DNA of 31,619 nucleotides from an uncultured Prevotella sp. (GCA_900551055.1 URUK01000028.1:1-31619), one strand, 5' to 3'. Numbered from the stretch's first letter, positions 22,555 through 30,137 are shown. Notes: generated from the letters alone by a model not told the origin. Numbers and translations are program-made.

Positions 22555-23202
22555 TTATAGACTTTTTCCCAACAGGTATGCCTGCCGGGGATAATCCGTG
22601 TTGCGGACAGAACCTACGGTCCACACTCCCGGTGCGACAACTTCACCTACGCTTGTCCATCCGAGATAATCCATCAGTGTGCGGTAATGTAAAAGCATGG
22701 GTTCCGCTTCCTTTTTCGAAGTGTCTGCGTATGTCATCAGGAAAGCGGCTTTCTTTGATGCGCCTTTTATCTGTCCGTTGATGGCATAGAAGCGGTCTAT
22801 CACCCGTTTCATCTGTGCGGAGACTCCGAAATAGTACATCGGCGTGGCGAATACCACCATGTCGGCATCGATGATATGCTGGCGCACCATCCCGAAATCA
22901 TCTTTTATCACGCAAGGGCCGTCCATGCCGCAGCGGTTGCAGGCGCGACACGGTTCCACTTGCTTGAATGCGCAGTCGAAGCGGAACACTTCATGTCCCT
23001 GCTCTTCCGCTCCTTTAATGAACTGTTCTGCCAGATAAGCGGAATTTCCGTTCTTACGGGGGCTGCCCGTCAATACTACAATTTTCATTTTATTGCTTTT
23101 ATTGTTGCTTATATGATTGAGAGCCTGCACTATCCCTGTGCCTGCTATGGCTGTGCCAAAGGTCGCCAGTACAGACTTTCGTAGAAAATCGCGACGTTTC
23201 AT
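22555..23202 (-). CDS. Flavodoxin-fold NAD(P)H oxidoreductase with an export signal
   Basis: A 215-residue flavodoxin-like protein (NADPH-dependent FMN reductase family). The flavin phosphate loop is TGSPRKNGNSAY at about 45-56, and MYYFGVSAQMKRVIDRF follows near 121-137. Four Cys lie together at about 80-96 (FDCAFKQVEPCRACNRCGMDGPC, in parts), the CxxC pattern seen in iron-sulfur flavoproteins and related members, so metal binding is possible. The N-terminus MKRRDFLRKSVLATFG resembles a twin-arginine signal (RRDFLRK). A second ATG at 23088 (MKIVVLTGSP) would give a cytoplasmic form starting at the flavodoxin fold. It is the third gene of the operon, 12 nt after the aldo/keto reductase. Confidence 0.85.
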   Translation of the reverse strand: MKRRDFLRKSVLATFGTAIAGTGIVQALNHISNNKSNKMKIVVLTGSPRKNGNSAYLAEQFIKGAEEQGHEVFRFDCAFKQVEPCRACNRCGMDGPCVIKDDFGMVRQHIIDADMVVFATPMYYFGVSAQMKRVIDRFYAINGQIKGASKKAAFLMTYADTSKKEAEPMLLHYRTLMDYLGWTSVGEVVAPGVWTVGSVRNTDYPRQAYLLGKSL

Positions 23203-23214
23203 GTCTGTGGCTGC

Positions 23215-24222
23215 TTAAAGTCCTGTCATCTTCTCCTGGTCTTCCGGATAACGCCCACCCAATATCTCGATGCTGTCCAGATGCCGGCGGATGTCATCCA
23301 GCTCTTCAGGTGTGAAGTGAATGTCCGCGCCGCCTATGTTTTCTTCTATGCGTTCTATGCGTTTTGTGCCGGGTATGGGGACAATCCAAGGCTTTTGTGC
23401 CAGCAGCCATCCGATGGCGATGCGTGCGGGGGTAGTTTCTTTTTGCCGGGCAAGTTCTTCTATGTAGTCCACCAGTTCCATATTGTGTTTAAGGTTTTCT
23501 CCTTGGAAACGGGGAATGACGGAACGGAAATCGGTTTTGTCGAACGTTGTGTCCCTTTTGAAGCGGCCGGTCAGCATGGCTTTGCCCAACGGACTGAATG
23601 GCACGAAGCCTATGCCAAGTTCTTCCAATACGGGTAGCAGTTCGGCTTCCGGCTTGCGGTACCAAAGTGAATATTCACATTGTACGGCGGTCAAAGGGCA
23701 TACGGAGTGCGCCCGGCGGACAGTGGTGTGTGAGGCTTCTGACAATCCCCAATGCAGCACCTTGCCTTCCTTGATGAGTCCGCTTACGGTTTCTGCAACC
23801 GTCTCGACGGGTACGTCAGGGTCTACACGGTGCTGGTAATAAAGGTCTATGTGGTCGGTACGCAGGCGGCGCAATGAACCTTCTACCGCCTTGCGGATGG
23901 TCTCCGGGCGGCTGGAGAGCGAAACCGGGCGTGCCGACGTACCTAAATCAGGCGTTTCGGACAAATCGTATCCGAATTTTGTGGCGATAATAACTTTGTC
24001 GCGTACAGGCTGCAACGCCTCGCCAATGAGGTCTTCGTTGCGGCCGTAGCTGTATACTTCGGCAGTGTCGAAGAAGGTAACGCCCATGTCAACGGCCTTG
24101 CGTATCGTTTCTATTGCGTCATTACGGTCGGGATATGGAGGATAGCTTTGCGTGAAACCCATGCAGCCCAACCCTATGGCTGACACCTCCAGACCGTCAT
24201 TTCCTAATATTCTTGTTTTCAT
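23215..24222 (-). CDS. Aldo/keto reductase
   Basis: A 335-residue cytoplasmic NADPH-dependent carbonyl reductase with an (alpha/beta)8 barrel. The AKR tetrad is visible as Asp52 and Tyr57 in FFDTAEVYSYG, Lys82 in IATKFG and His131 in YYQHRVDP. The cofactor-binding C-terminus includes IPGTKRIERIEENIGGADI near 290-308. GLGCMGFTQSY at 17-27 marks the YajO/AKR13-like group, which reduces aldehydes and quinones; no closer substrate assignment is possible. Its ATG overlaps the upstream flavin-reductase stop as ATGA, so expression is coupled to the redox operon. Confidence 0.93.
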   Translation of the reverse strand: MKTRILGNDGLEVSAIGLGCMGFTQSYPPYPDRNDAIETIRKAVDMGVTFFDTAEVYSYGRNEDLIGEALQPVRDKVIIATKFGYDLSETPDLGTSARPVSLSSRPETIRKAVEGSLRRLRTDHIDLYYQHRVDPDVPVETVAETVSGLIKEGKVLHWGLSEASHTTVRRAHSVCPLTAVQCEYSLWYRKPEAELLPVLEELGIGFVPFSPLGKAMLTGRFKRDTTFDKTDFRSVIPRFQGENLKHNMELVDYIEELARQKETTPARIAIGWLLAQKPWIVPIPGTKRIERIEENIGGADIHFTPEELDDIRRHLDSIEILGGRYPEDQEKMTGL

Positions 24223-24785
24223 TGTTGCGCCTCCTTTTTATAGTTTTTACCGAAGCTGGTGCATTTGCCGATGGCTCCCCCTGTGCGCATGTATGTATAG
24301 TTAGGCATCTCGAAGAGCACTGGCCGCAGCTTTCCGTAGTCAGGCTTGCCTTTTTCGTTAAGGCAATTTTCGTCAACGTATGTGTTCGTTATCCGGCAGA
24401 TGAAATTGTCGAAGGTTTCCGTTTCATAATTGTCTACCACCTCACATTCCATCACCAGCGGGCTTTCGTCGATGACAGGCGTGCCGCCTTCGCCTTTGCG
24501 GTATGAGAACACGTCAGACTTGTCCGTCTTGGCACCGCTTTCGCAGCCTACGTAGTCGGCACGTTCCAGCATCGCCTCGCTCACCATGTTTACTGACACT
24601 TTGCCCGTTTGTCTCACTCCTTCGTTTGTGTAATGCTTCTTGAAAAGGCTCAACATAATCCGATCGTGCCCTATGATGCCGACATGGGCTGCGAGCAGCC
24701 AGTTTACTTTTCCGTTAACTTCCGTACCCACGACAACTACAGGCGTAGGATACAATGCCAATGTGGCTCCGATGTTCTTTTTCAT
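24219..24785 (-). CDS. Flavin reductase-like FMN-binding protein
   Basis: A 188-residue split-barrel flavin-binding protein of the flavin reductase-like group, which reduces free or bound flavin with NAD(P)H. Features: PTPVVVVGTEVNGKVNWLLAAHVGIIG at about 13-39 (seen in two parts), SLFKKHYTNEGVRQTGKVSVNM and AMLERADYVGCESGAKTDKSDVF, as in the family, and ALFEMP-like LFEMPNYTYMRTGG at the C-terminus. It is the first gene of the four-gene redox operon. Its leader would be about 300 nt from the promoter near 25092 and carries the 22-bp repeat array. The AraC gene is divergent, a usual arrangement for a local regulator. Confidence 0.88.
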   Translation of the reverse strand: MKKNIGATLALYPTPVVVVGTEVNGKVNWLLAAHVGIIGHDRIMLSLFKKHYTNEGVRQTGKVSVNMVSEAMLERADYVGCESGAKTDKSDVFSYRKGEGGTPVIDESPLVMECEVVDNYETETFDNFICRITNTYVDENCLNEKGKPDYGKLRPVLFEMPNYTYMRTGGAIGKCTSFGKNYKKEAQQ

Positions 24786-24936
24786 AGTGGTTTCGTTAAT
24801 TATTCATAAATGTCTTTTTGTCTGTCACTTCCGCCGGGCTTTGCATGCGGTTTGCGTGCATGGCGGCTTTGTATTCCTGTCAAATGACACCCCGTTCGCA
24901 TGCTGCTGCAACTTGTTGGAAATCAGAGGGTTCGCA

Positions 24937-25024
24937 ATACGTGGCCTTTTGCTTTCCAATATGTGTCCTTTTGCATGCTGAAACATGGCCTTTTGGAAGC
25001 TGAAACGTGGCCTTTTGCAACGCA
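24937..25024. repeat. Four-unit 22-bp tandem repeat in the redox-operon leader
   Basis: Units start at 24937, 24959, 24981 and 25003, each exactly 22 nt. The core GTGGCCTTTTGC is kept in units 1 and 4, as ATGGCCTTTTGG in unit 3 and GTGTCCTTTTGC in unit 2; the CC occurs at 24945, 24967, 24989 and 25011. The last six to eight bases of each unit vary. This is the best-preserved copy of the family in the window. The rest of the 24786-25197 gap has no credible gene. Confidence 0.9.
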
Positions 25025-25088
25025 TGAGAACAGTCTTGGTTGTTTGATACATTTACAGGCGGCCTTCACTTCTTTATTTTTTGTCACG

Positions 25089-25126
25089 ATGCAAAGTTAC
25101 AATGCAACTCCGGTAACTTATGTAAC
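25089..25126. promoter_or_regulatory. Redox-operon promoter with repeated ATGYAAC motifs
   Basis: TAACTTTG on the minus strand at 25099-25092 is a good -7 element for the flavin-reductase operon; the -33 is poor. Overlapping it are ATGCAAAG at 25089, ATGCAAC at 25102-25108 and ATGTAAC at 25120-25126, and a 7-bp inverted repeat AAGTTAC/GTAACTT at 25094-25119. The repeats are candidate AraC operators by position; this is inference. Confidence 0.5.
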
Positions 25127-25197
25127 AATAGGCTCGAAAAGCCTACCACTTTTACTGAAAATGCCTGTCAATGCGGATGACTGTCCGAAAAAATCCA

Positions 25198-25205
25198 TAT
25201 ATTTG
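25198..25205 (+). promoter_or_regulatory. Candidate -7 element of the AraC gene
   Basis: TATATTTG, giving a start near 25212 and a leader of about 25 nt to the ATG at 25237. GGGGGGAG lies 8 nt before that ATG and could act as a ribosome site. This excludes the in-frame ATG-type start at 25171. Confidence 0.5.
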
Positions 25206-25236
25206 TATCCAGGAGATAAATGTGGGGGGAGTGCCA

Positions 25237-26139
25237 ATGAGCAAGATTTTGAAAGTTCGCAACGTCAATGACTATTGCCGTTACGTCGGAAGCGCGGAAC
25301 AGCATCCGTTGGTCTGTGTCATCGATTACGCCGAAGTGTCGCCCATACGCCACAGTCTTAACAGCTATGAAGTGTTCGGGCTGTTTTTGCGTGACGATGC
25401 CGGTGTGGATTTGGAATACGGTTGCGGTAAGTATGATTATAACAAGGGCACATTGTTGTGCGTCGCTCCCGGGCAGCTGGGCGGAAAGGAAGACAATGGC
25501 GAGCGGACGTCGATAGCGGGATGGGCGCTCCTGTTCCATCCCGACCTGTTGCACGGCTTTCCTTTGGAGAAGCGCATAAGCGAGTATTCATTTTTCGATT
25601 ACAGGGTAAACGAGGCCCTGCACATGACTGATGCGGAGCATGGTATCCTTGTTTCGCTGATGAGACAGATGCGTGACGAGCTTGCAGGGAAAGCCGACAA
25701 ACTGCAGAATGCCATTTTGGTGGGATACATCGAACTGGCCCTAAACTTTTGCCTGCGTTTTTACAACCGCCAGTTCATTACCCGTAAAATAGAAAATTCT
25801 GACATCTTGGTCCGCTTCGAGCATCTGCTCCGCGATTATTTTGAAGGCGGGCAACAGCTGTCTCTCGGTCTGCCTACCGTTCAGTATTGTGCTGACAAAT
25901 TGTGCATGTCGCCAAACTATTTCGGCGACGTGGTAAAGAAGACAACCGGCGATACCGCCGGAAACCACATCCGCCGCTTTGTAATCCAACTTGCCAAGAA
26001 CGGGCTTGCCGCCGGGGAAACGGTGTCGCAGGTGTCAGACAGGCTTGGCTTTGAGTATTCCCAGCATTTCAGCCGGATGTTCAAGAAGTTGGAGGGTGTC
26101 ACTCCGTCGGAATACAGCCGGCATCTTCATTCCCGTTAA
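25237..26139 (+). CDS. AraC-family transcriptional regulator
   Basis: A 300-residue DNA-binding regulator. The N-terminal about 180 residues form a sensing domain with cupin-like strands (EVFGLFLRDDAGVDLEYG, then PGQLGG and the LLFHPDLLHG segment). The C-terminal about 100 residues hold the two helix-turn-helix motifs: QYCADKLCMSPNYFGDVVKK and VSQVSDRLGFEYSQHFSRMF followed by KKLEGVTPSEY, the AraC signature (quoted in pieces). Its divergent position makes the flavin-reductase operon the likely target, probably in response to reactive or quinone-like electrophiles, but the ligand is unknown. Its 3' end overlaps the convergent amidohydrolase by 41 bp. Confidence 0.92.
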   Translation: MSKILKVRNVNDYCRYVGSAEQHPLVCVIDYAEVSPIRHSLNSYEVFGLFLRDDAGVDLEYGCGKYDYNKGTLLCVAPGQLGGKEDNGERTSIAGWALLFHPDLLHGFPLEKRISEYSFFDYRVNEALHMTDAEHGILVSLMRQMRDELAGKADKLQNAILVGYIELALNFCLRFYNRQFITRKIENSDILVRFEHLLRDYFEGGQQLSLGLPTVQYCADKLCMSPNYFGDVVKKTTGDTAGNHIRRFVIQLAKNGLAAGETVSQVSDRLGFEYSQHFSRMFKKLEGVTPSEYSRHLHSR

Positions 26140-27151
26140 ACAAGGTTTCCGCGTTTTTCCATAGGAACATGTCCGTGTATTTGGCAAGTTCTTTGTCTGC
26201 TGCCAGCGTCTCTTTCAGCTTTTTCAAGTTGGCATTCAGTACGGTTGCGGGCAGGTACGGATAATCGGAACCGTAAAGGATGTGTCCGGGCGACGTTATA
26301 GTCAGCATGGAGCGGATGACATCAGCCGTAGGGTTGCCTGCCAGGTCGTAGTAAAGGCGTGACATGTTCCCCTCCCAGTCAATCTGTTTCATATATCCCT
26401 GATTTACCATTGCAGGGAGAATTGATTTCATGCGTGGGACAGCCAGCGGCATGAACGAACCGCAATGGGGTATGACAACCTTCACGTTAGGGTAACGCAC
26501 CAAAACGTTTTTCGCCAGCATATTCACTACTGCACGGGTCGTTTCCGCCGGATACTCGTACATGGCGAGTGGAGTGGCAGAGACTATGCTCTCGGAACAT
26601 GGGGTAGGGCGGTGCGGATGGATGATTATGACGGCATTCCTTTCATCCAGAACTTTCATCAGTGGCTCAAGCGCTTCGTCGCCTAAGTATTGCTCGCGGC
26701 TGTTGGTTGCCAACTTGATTCCGTCCGCTCCCAAGGTGTCAAGCGCATAGACGGCTTCGCGAACGGCCGCATCCACATCGGGCAAGGGCAGTGCCGCGCA
26801 GAACTTGAACCTGCCGGGATATTGCCGCCTCACTTCTGCTGCAATCTCGTTCACCCTGCGGATGCAGGCCGCGCTTTCCTCCGCATCGCCATAATATGGC
26901 TGTGGAGCCGGCAAGGTCAGTACCGCGGTGCGTATGCCGGCGCTGTTCATGAAGGCGATATGCTGTTCCACATTCCACTGCGGTAACGGGAACGTTTCTT
27001 CCAGTTCGGCGTTGTGTTCCTTCAACAATCCAATGTATTCGGGCACAATGATATGGGCATGCACATCCATCGCCAGCTGGGCTTTGGCTGGCCATGCCAA
27101 GGCGGCGGACATGACGCCGGTAACCAGCAGATTCTTAATATCGGATAGCAT
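26099..27151 (-). CDS. Exported ACMSD-like amidohydrolase
   Basis: A 350-residue metal-dependent hydrolase/decarboxylase of the amidohydrolase-2 (ACMSD) group. A signal peptide (ending PAKAQ, about residue 25) precedes the metal-binding motif DVHAH. Further ligands are IHPHRP near the middle, PHCGSFMP and the catalytic Asp in YGSDYPYLP towards the C-terminus, so the active site appears complete. These enzymes decarboxylate or hydrolyse aromatic-derived acids; an exported one is unusual. An in-frame start at 27172 exists, but the ATG at 27151 (MLSDIKNLLVTG) opens on the signal peptide. It lies convergent with the AraC regulator, overlapping it by 41 bp. A TATCTTTG element at 27468-27461 (minus) may be its promoter, giving a leader of about 300 nt. 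Confidence 0.85.
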   Translation of the reverse strand: MLSDIKNLLVTGVMSAALAWPAKAQLAMDVHAHIIVPEYIGLLKEHNAELEETFPLPQWNVEQHIAFMNSAGIRTAVLTLPAPQPYYGDAEESAACIRRVNEIAAEVRRQYPGRFKFCAALPLPDVDAAVREAVYALDTLGADGIKLATNSREQYLGDEALEPLMKVLDERNAVIIIHPHRPTPCSESIVSATPLAMYEYPAETTRAVVNMLAKNVLVRYPNVKVVIPHCGSFMPLAVPRMKSILPAMVNQGYMKQIDWEGNMSRLYYDLAGNPTADVIRSMLTITSPGHILYGSDYPYLPATVLNANLKKLKETLAADKELAKYTDMFLWKNAETLFNGNEDAGCIPTE

Positions 27152-27460
27152 AATCAAAAAGATGCAGTACATTTATTTCTTTATCATTGCCGGCTGCTTG
27201 GCAGCCACCGGCCTTTCCTTTATCCCAAGCTCCTGTTCCTGATACTATGGCCGGATATATCTTCTCGTTCATAATAATTGTTTTGATTAAATGTTGTTTG
27301 TTCCTGTCTTTTACGTCATGTTTTTATTTGCATTTTGTGGAGCGATGCCGTTTTATATGGCAGTCCGGCATTGCTCTGATGGCCTGTGCCATATGTCCGC
27401 TACAGCTCGGGTGGGGACTGTGTAGGCGGAAAGGCTTTGCCTGCTTTTGTTCTCACATTG

Positions 27461-27535
27461 CAAAGATACGGTGACATGAAGTGTGGGAATGTAAATAAAA
27501 CCTCGGTATTTGTAACAAAATTACAGAATGTAACC
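27461..27535 (-). promoter_or_regulatory. Candidate promoter and TGTAAC repeats upstream of the amidohydrolase
   Basis: TATCTTTG on the minus strand at 27468-27461, with TGTAAC at 27511-27516 and 27530-27535 (19 nt apart) and a TGTAA/TTACA inverted repeat at 27511-27525. The motif resembles the ATGTAAC repeats at the redox-operon promoter. The 27173-27460 stretch downstream contains only a doubtful 45-codon minus-strand reading frame at 27135-27272. Confidence 0.35.
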
Positions 27536-27626
27536 TCTGACAGATAATGGCGCTTGCGCTTTTTCCATGTTTTTGGACATACACTTATGTGCCGTCGTTC
27601 AAATATACCCGAGTATTTGTCAGGCA

Positions 27627-27661
27627 TTTGTTTCGTGCATGCGATATTTTTCCTACCTTTG
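27627..27661 (+). promoter_or_regulatory. Promoter of the ABC-importer genes
   Basis: TTTG at 27627-27630, 23 nt, then TACCTTTG at 27654-27661. Transcription would start near 27668, leaving a structured leader of about 180 nt before the lipoprotein gene. Confidence 0.6.
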
Positions 27662-27697
27662 CATCGGAAAAGTTACATTAGGCGATTTTACCGCATA

Positions 27698-27820
27698 ATG
27701 AATTTGGTTTATTATGTACAACGAAATTGGCACATTCAGCATATTCAATGTTTAAGACCGTTTCATTGCCTATGGCAGGCCGTACAGGCGGGCCGTTTGC
27801 AAATTCATAACGATGTGCCA
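27698..27820 (+). promoter_or_regulatory. Leader with interleaved inverted repeats
   Basis: ATGAATTTG at 27698-27706 is complementary to CAAATTCAT at 27800-27808, and TGGCACAT at 27728-27735 to ATGTGCCA at 27813-27820. The pairings interleave, so they form a pseudoknot or two exclusive folds. No cobalamin-riboswitch B12 box was recognised, so I do not call it a known riboswitch. Confidence 0.4.
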
Positions 27821-27849
27821 TGTGCTGATATTCAATCATTATATTACAG

Positions 27850-29034
27850 ATGAACAGGCTGAGTAACATAATTTTATTAGCTGTCATGCTGCTGCCAATG
27901 TTCTGCTCGTGCAGTGGAAACGGCATTCAGGCAGCTCTTTCAGGCGGAGATACAATAAAGATGAAATACGCCCGGATGCTGGCAATCGTAAGAAATGACG
28001 GCTATGCTGTGGCTACTTTGCACGACCCTTGGAACAAAGGCAAGACGCTGCATGCTTACATCCTTGTGCCAGACACGCTTGAAAAGACCGAACCTGCAAA
28101 ATATGGACAGGCAGAAAAATTAGCAAAGGAGCTGGCAGCCAACGGGCAGGCTGCCGATATAGTGCGTACACCGCTGCGGCGTGCGGTCATAGCTACGTCA
28201 TCCCATTGTGCCTTATTGGAAAAATTGGGGAATGGCAGTGCTTTGCGTGGTGTCTGCGACGTGCAATACATTAACCTGCCGTGGGTAAAAGAACGCTTGG
28301 AAAAGGGTTTGACTATTGACTGCGGCAACGGTATGACACCGACACTTGAAAAGATTATCGAAGCCAAGGCTGACGCGATACTAATCTCGCCGTTCCAGAA
28401 CAGCGGTGGGTACGGACGCCTCGGCGAGTGGGGCAAGCCAATAATAGAAGTTGCCGACTATATGGAGACTTCGGCGTTGGGCCGTGCCGAATGGATGAAA
28501 TTCTACGGAATGCTTTTCGGAGCGGAGCATGAGGCTGACAGCATTTTCAATGCTATGGAGCAGCGTTACAACCAATTAAAGGCCATTGCACGCAAATCCG
28601 CCGTGCGGCTTTCGATAATCATAGATAAGGTCAGCGGTCCGGTGTGGTATGTTCCCGGTGGAAATAGCACATTGGGGCGGATTATAGCCGATGCAAACGC
28701 CGATTATGTTTTTTCTTCAGATGACAACAGCGGAAGCCTGCCGCTAACGTTTGAGACTGTACTGGCAAAGGCCAAGGAGGCGGATGTGTGGATGTACAGG
28801 CACGACAGCCGTCAGCCTGCTACTTATAAATCGTTGCTTGCAGAAAATCCGGGCTACGCACAGTTCAAGGCTTTTAAAGAGCGGTGCGTTTACGGATGCA
28901 GTACTACGGGAGAAAGCACATTTTATGAGGACACGCCTTTTAGTCCGGATTTGCTTTTAAGAGACTTCATTATAATAACACATCCCGACCTGAAGCAGCT
29001 CGGAGAACCAAAATATTTCCGTAAACTGAAATGA
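27850..29034 (+). CDS. ABC importer substrate-binding lipoprotein (BtuF/FecB-like)
   Basis: A 394-residue periplasmic-face lipoprotein of the type III binding-protein class (cobalamin, heme or siderophore). The signal ends at PMFCSC, lipidated Cys probably 19 or 21. The core has two lobes joined by a helix: RRAVIATSSHCALLEKLG, the characteristic TPTLEKIIEAKADAILISPFQ near 158-178, and a second lobe ending DVWMYRHDSRQP and the C-terminal DLLLRDFIIITHPD. The ligand cannot be read out. It is the first gene of a pair: its stop overlaps the permease start as ATGA. The binding protein is larger than the usual 280-330, and has extra N-terminal sequence (about 30-105) before the first lobe. Confidence 0.85.
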   Translation: MNRLSNIILLAVMLLPMFCSCSGNGIQAALSGGDTIKMKYARMLAIVRNDGYAVATLHDPWNKGKTLHAYILVPDTLEKTEPAKYGQAEKLAKELAANGQAADIVRTPLRRAVIATSSHCALLEKLGNGSALRGVCDVQYINLPWVKERLEKGLTIDCGNGMTPTLEKIIEAKADAILISPFQNSGGYGRLGEWGKPIIEVADYMETSALGRAEWMKFYGMLFGAEHEADSIFNAMEQRYNQLKAIARKSAVRLSIIIDKVSGPVWYVPGGNSTLGRIIADANADYVFSSDDNSGSLPLTFETVLAKAKEADVWMYRHDSRQPATYKSLLAENPGYAQFKAFKERCVYGCSTTGESTFYEDTPFSPDLLLRDFIIITHPDLKQLGEPKYFRKLK

Positions 29035-30044
29035 GCAAAGGCACGAAAGCCAACATTGTTGTCGCTTCGGCATTATTGCCGTTGTTCGCCATGAACCTTG
29101 TTTTCGGCGCGGTAGACATACCGTTGGCCGATATAATCAATATTCTTGTCGGCAAATATGATGGCGACTCGGCTTGGAGATACATTGTACTCAACGCTCG
29201 CTTGCCGCAAGCTATAACGGCAATGCTGTGTGGAAGTTCACTTGCAGTGAGCGGCTTGCTGTTGCAAACAGCCTTTCGCAACCCCCTGGCAGGTCCGTCC
29301 ATTTTCGGTATAAACAGTGGAGCCAGTTTAGGGGCGGCTATAGTTCTATTGTCATTCGGAGGCGGCATGACGGTGGGCAACATTGCTCTTGGAGGTTTCA
29401 TGGCTGTGTTTGCCGCGGCATTTGCAGGTGCGGTGGCGGTAATGATGCTTTTGCTTGTGTTTGCAGGGATGGTAAGAAGCAATGTGATGCTGCTAATAGT
29501 AGGTATCATGATTGGCTACATAGCCTCTTCGGCTATATCGCTTTTGAATTTTTTTGCGACAGAAGAGGGGGTACATTCATATATGGTATGGGGACTTGGC
29601 AATTTTGGCGGTGTGTCAATGGCTCAAATCCCACTTTTTGCTTTAGTGACGATAGCCGGACTGGTATGGGCGTTGATGCTGATAAAACCGCTCAACGCTC
29701 TGCTTCTTGGCGAGCAGTATGCCGAGAACCTTGGTGTCAACACCATCCGCCTGCGCAACCATCTGCTTATTGTCACCGGGCTTCTTACAGCGTCGGCTAC
29801 AGCTTTCTGCGGCCCTATCGCATTCATAGGCCTTGCCGTTCCGCACATATCGCGCATGACGCTCAATACTGACAATCACAGGCATCTTATTCCTTCTACA
29901 ATCTTTACAGGGGCGGCAGTGGCTCTTGTCTGCAATTTTATCTGTACATTGCCGGGCGAAAATGGCATTATTCCGTTGAATGCCATAACCCCGATAATGG
30001 GTGCGCCGGTAATAATATATGTAATAACAAGGCACCAGAATTGA
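29031..30044 (+). CDS. FecCD/BtuC-family ABC importer permease
   Basis: A 337-residue inner-membrane permease with about ten hydrophobic helices. Family marks are LNARLPQAITAMLCGSSLAVSGLLLQ (residues about 52-77, in parts), FRNPLAGPSIFGINSGASLGA at 82-102 (in parts), the MVWGLGNFGG segment and the coupling region AENLGVNTIRLRN, with GPIAFIGLAVPHISR near the end. Such permeases import iron chelates, heme or cobalamin. The ATPase gene normally found next is missing here; mnmE follows instead, so the ATPase must be elsewhere or shared. Co-translated with the binding protein by a 4-base overlap. Confidence 0.92.
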   Translation: MSKGTKANIVVASALLPLFAMNLVFGAVDIPLADIINILVGKYDGDSAWRYIVLNARLPQAITAMLCGSSLAVSGLLLQTAFRNPLAGPSIFGINSGASLGAAIVLLSFGGGMTVGNIALGGFMAVFAAAFAGAVAVMMLLLVFAGMVRSNVMLLIVGIMIGYIASSAISLLNFFATEEGVHSYMVWGLGNFGGVSMAQIPLFALVTIAGLVWALMLIKPLNALLLGEQYAENLGVNTIRLRNHLLIVTGLLTASATAFCGPIAFIGLAVPHISRMTLNTDNHRHLIPSTIFTGAAVALVCNFICTLPGENGIIPLNAITPIMGAPVIIYVITRHQN

Positions 30045-30137
30045 TGTCGATTAGTGTGATTCACTCAAAAACGAGTTCGAATATATGGGCATTAATTATT
30101 GTTGCCTGTTCATATGCTCCATAAAAAAGCGATATAT

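Noticed and set aside
24937..25024. CRISPR array
   Set aside because: The unit is 22 nt including the variable tail, with no separate spacers of 30 nt and no cas genes nearby.
27162..27242. A 26-codon plus-strand hydrophobic peptide frame (MQYIYFFIIAG...)
   Set aside because: It overlaps the amidohydrolase start on the other strand, and no promoter or ribosome site was found.
27135..27272. A 45-codon minus-strand frame (MNEKIYPAIVSGTG...) overlapping the amidohydrolase start
   Set aside because: No ribosome site, promoter of its own or recognisable family; could be an upstream leader frame but is not supported enough to list as a gene.
27662..27849. Cobalamin riboswitch before the BtuF-like gene
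   Set aside because: The leader is structured but I could not find the B12 box or the conserved core, so the riboswitch label was not used.
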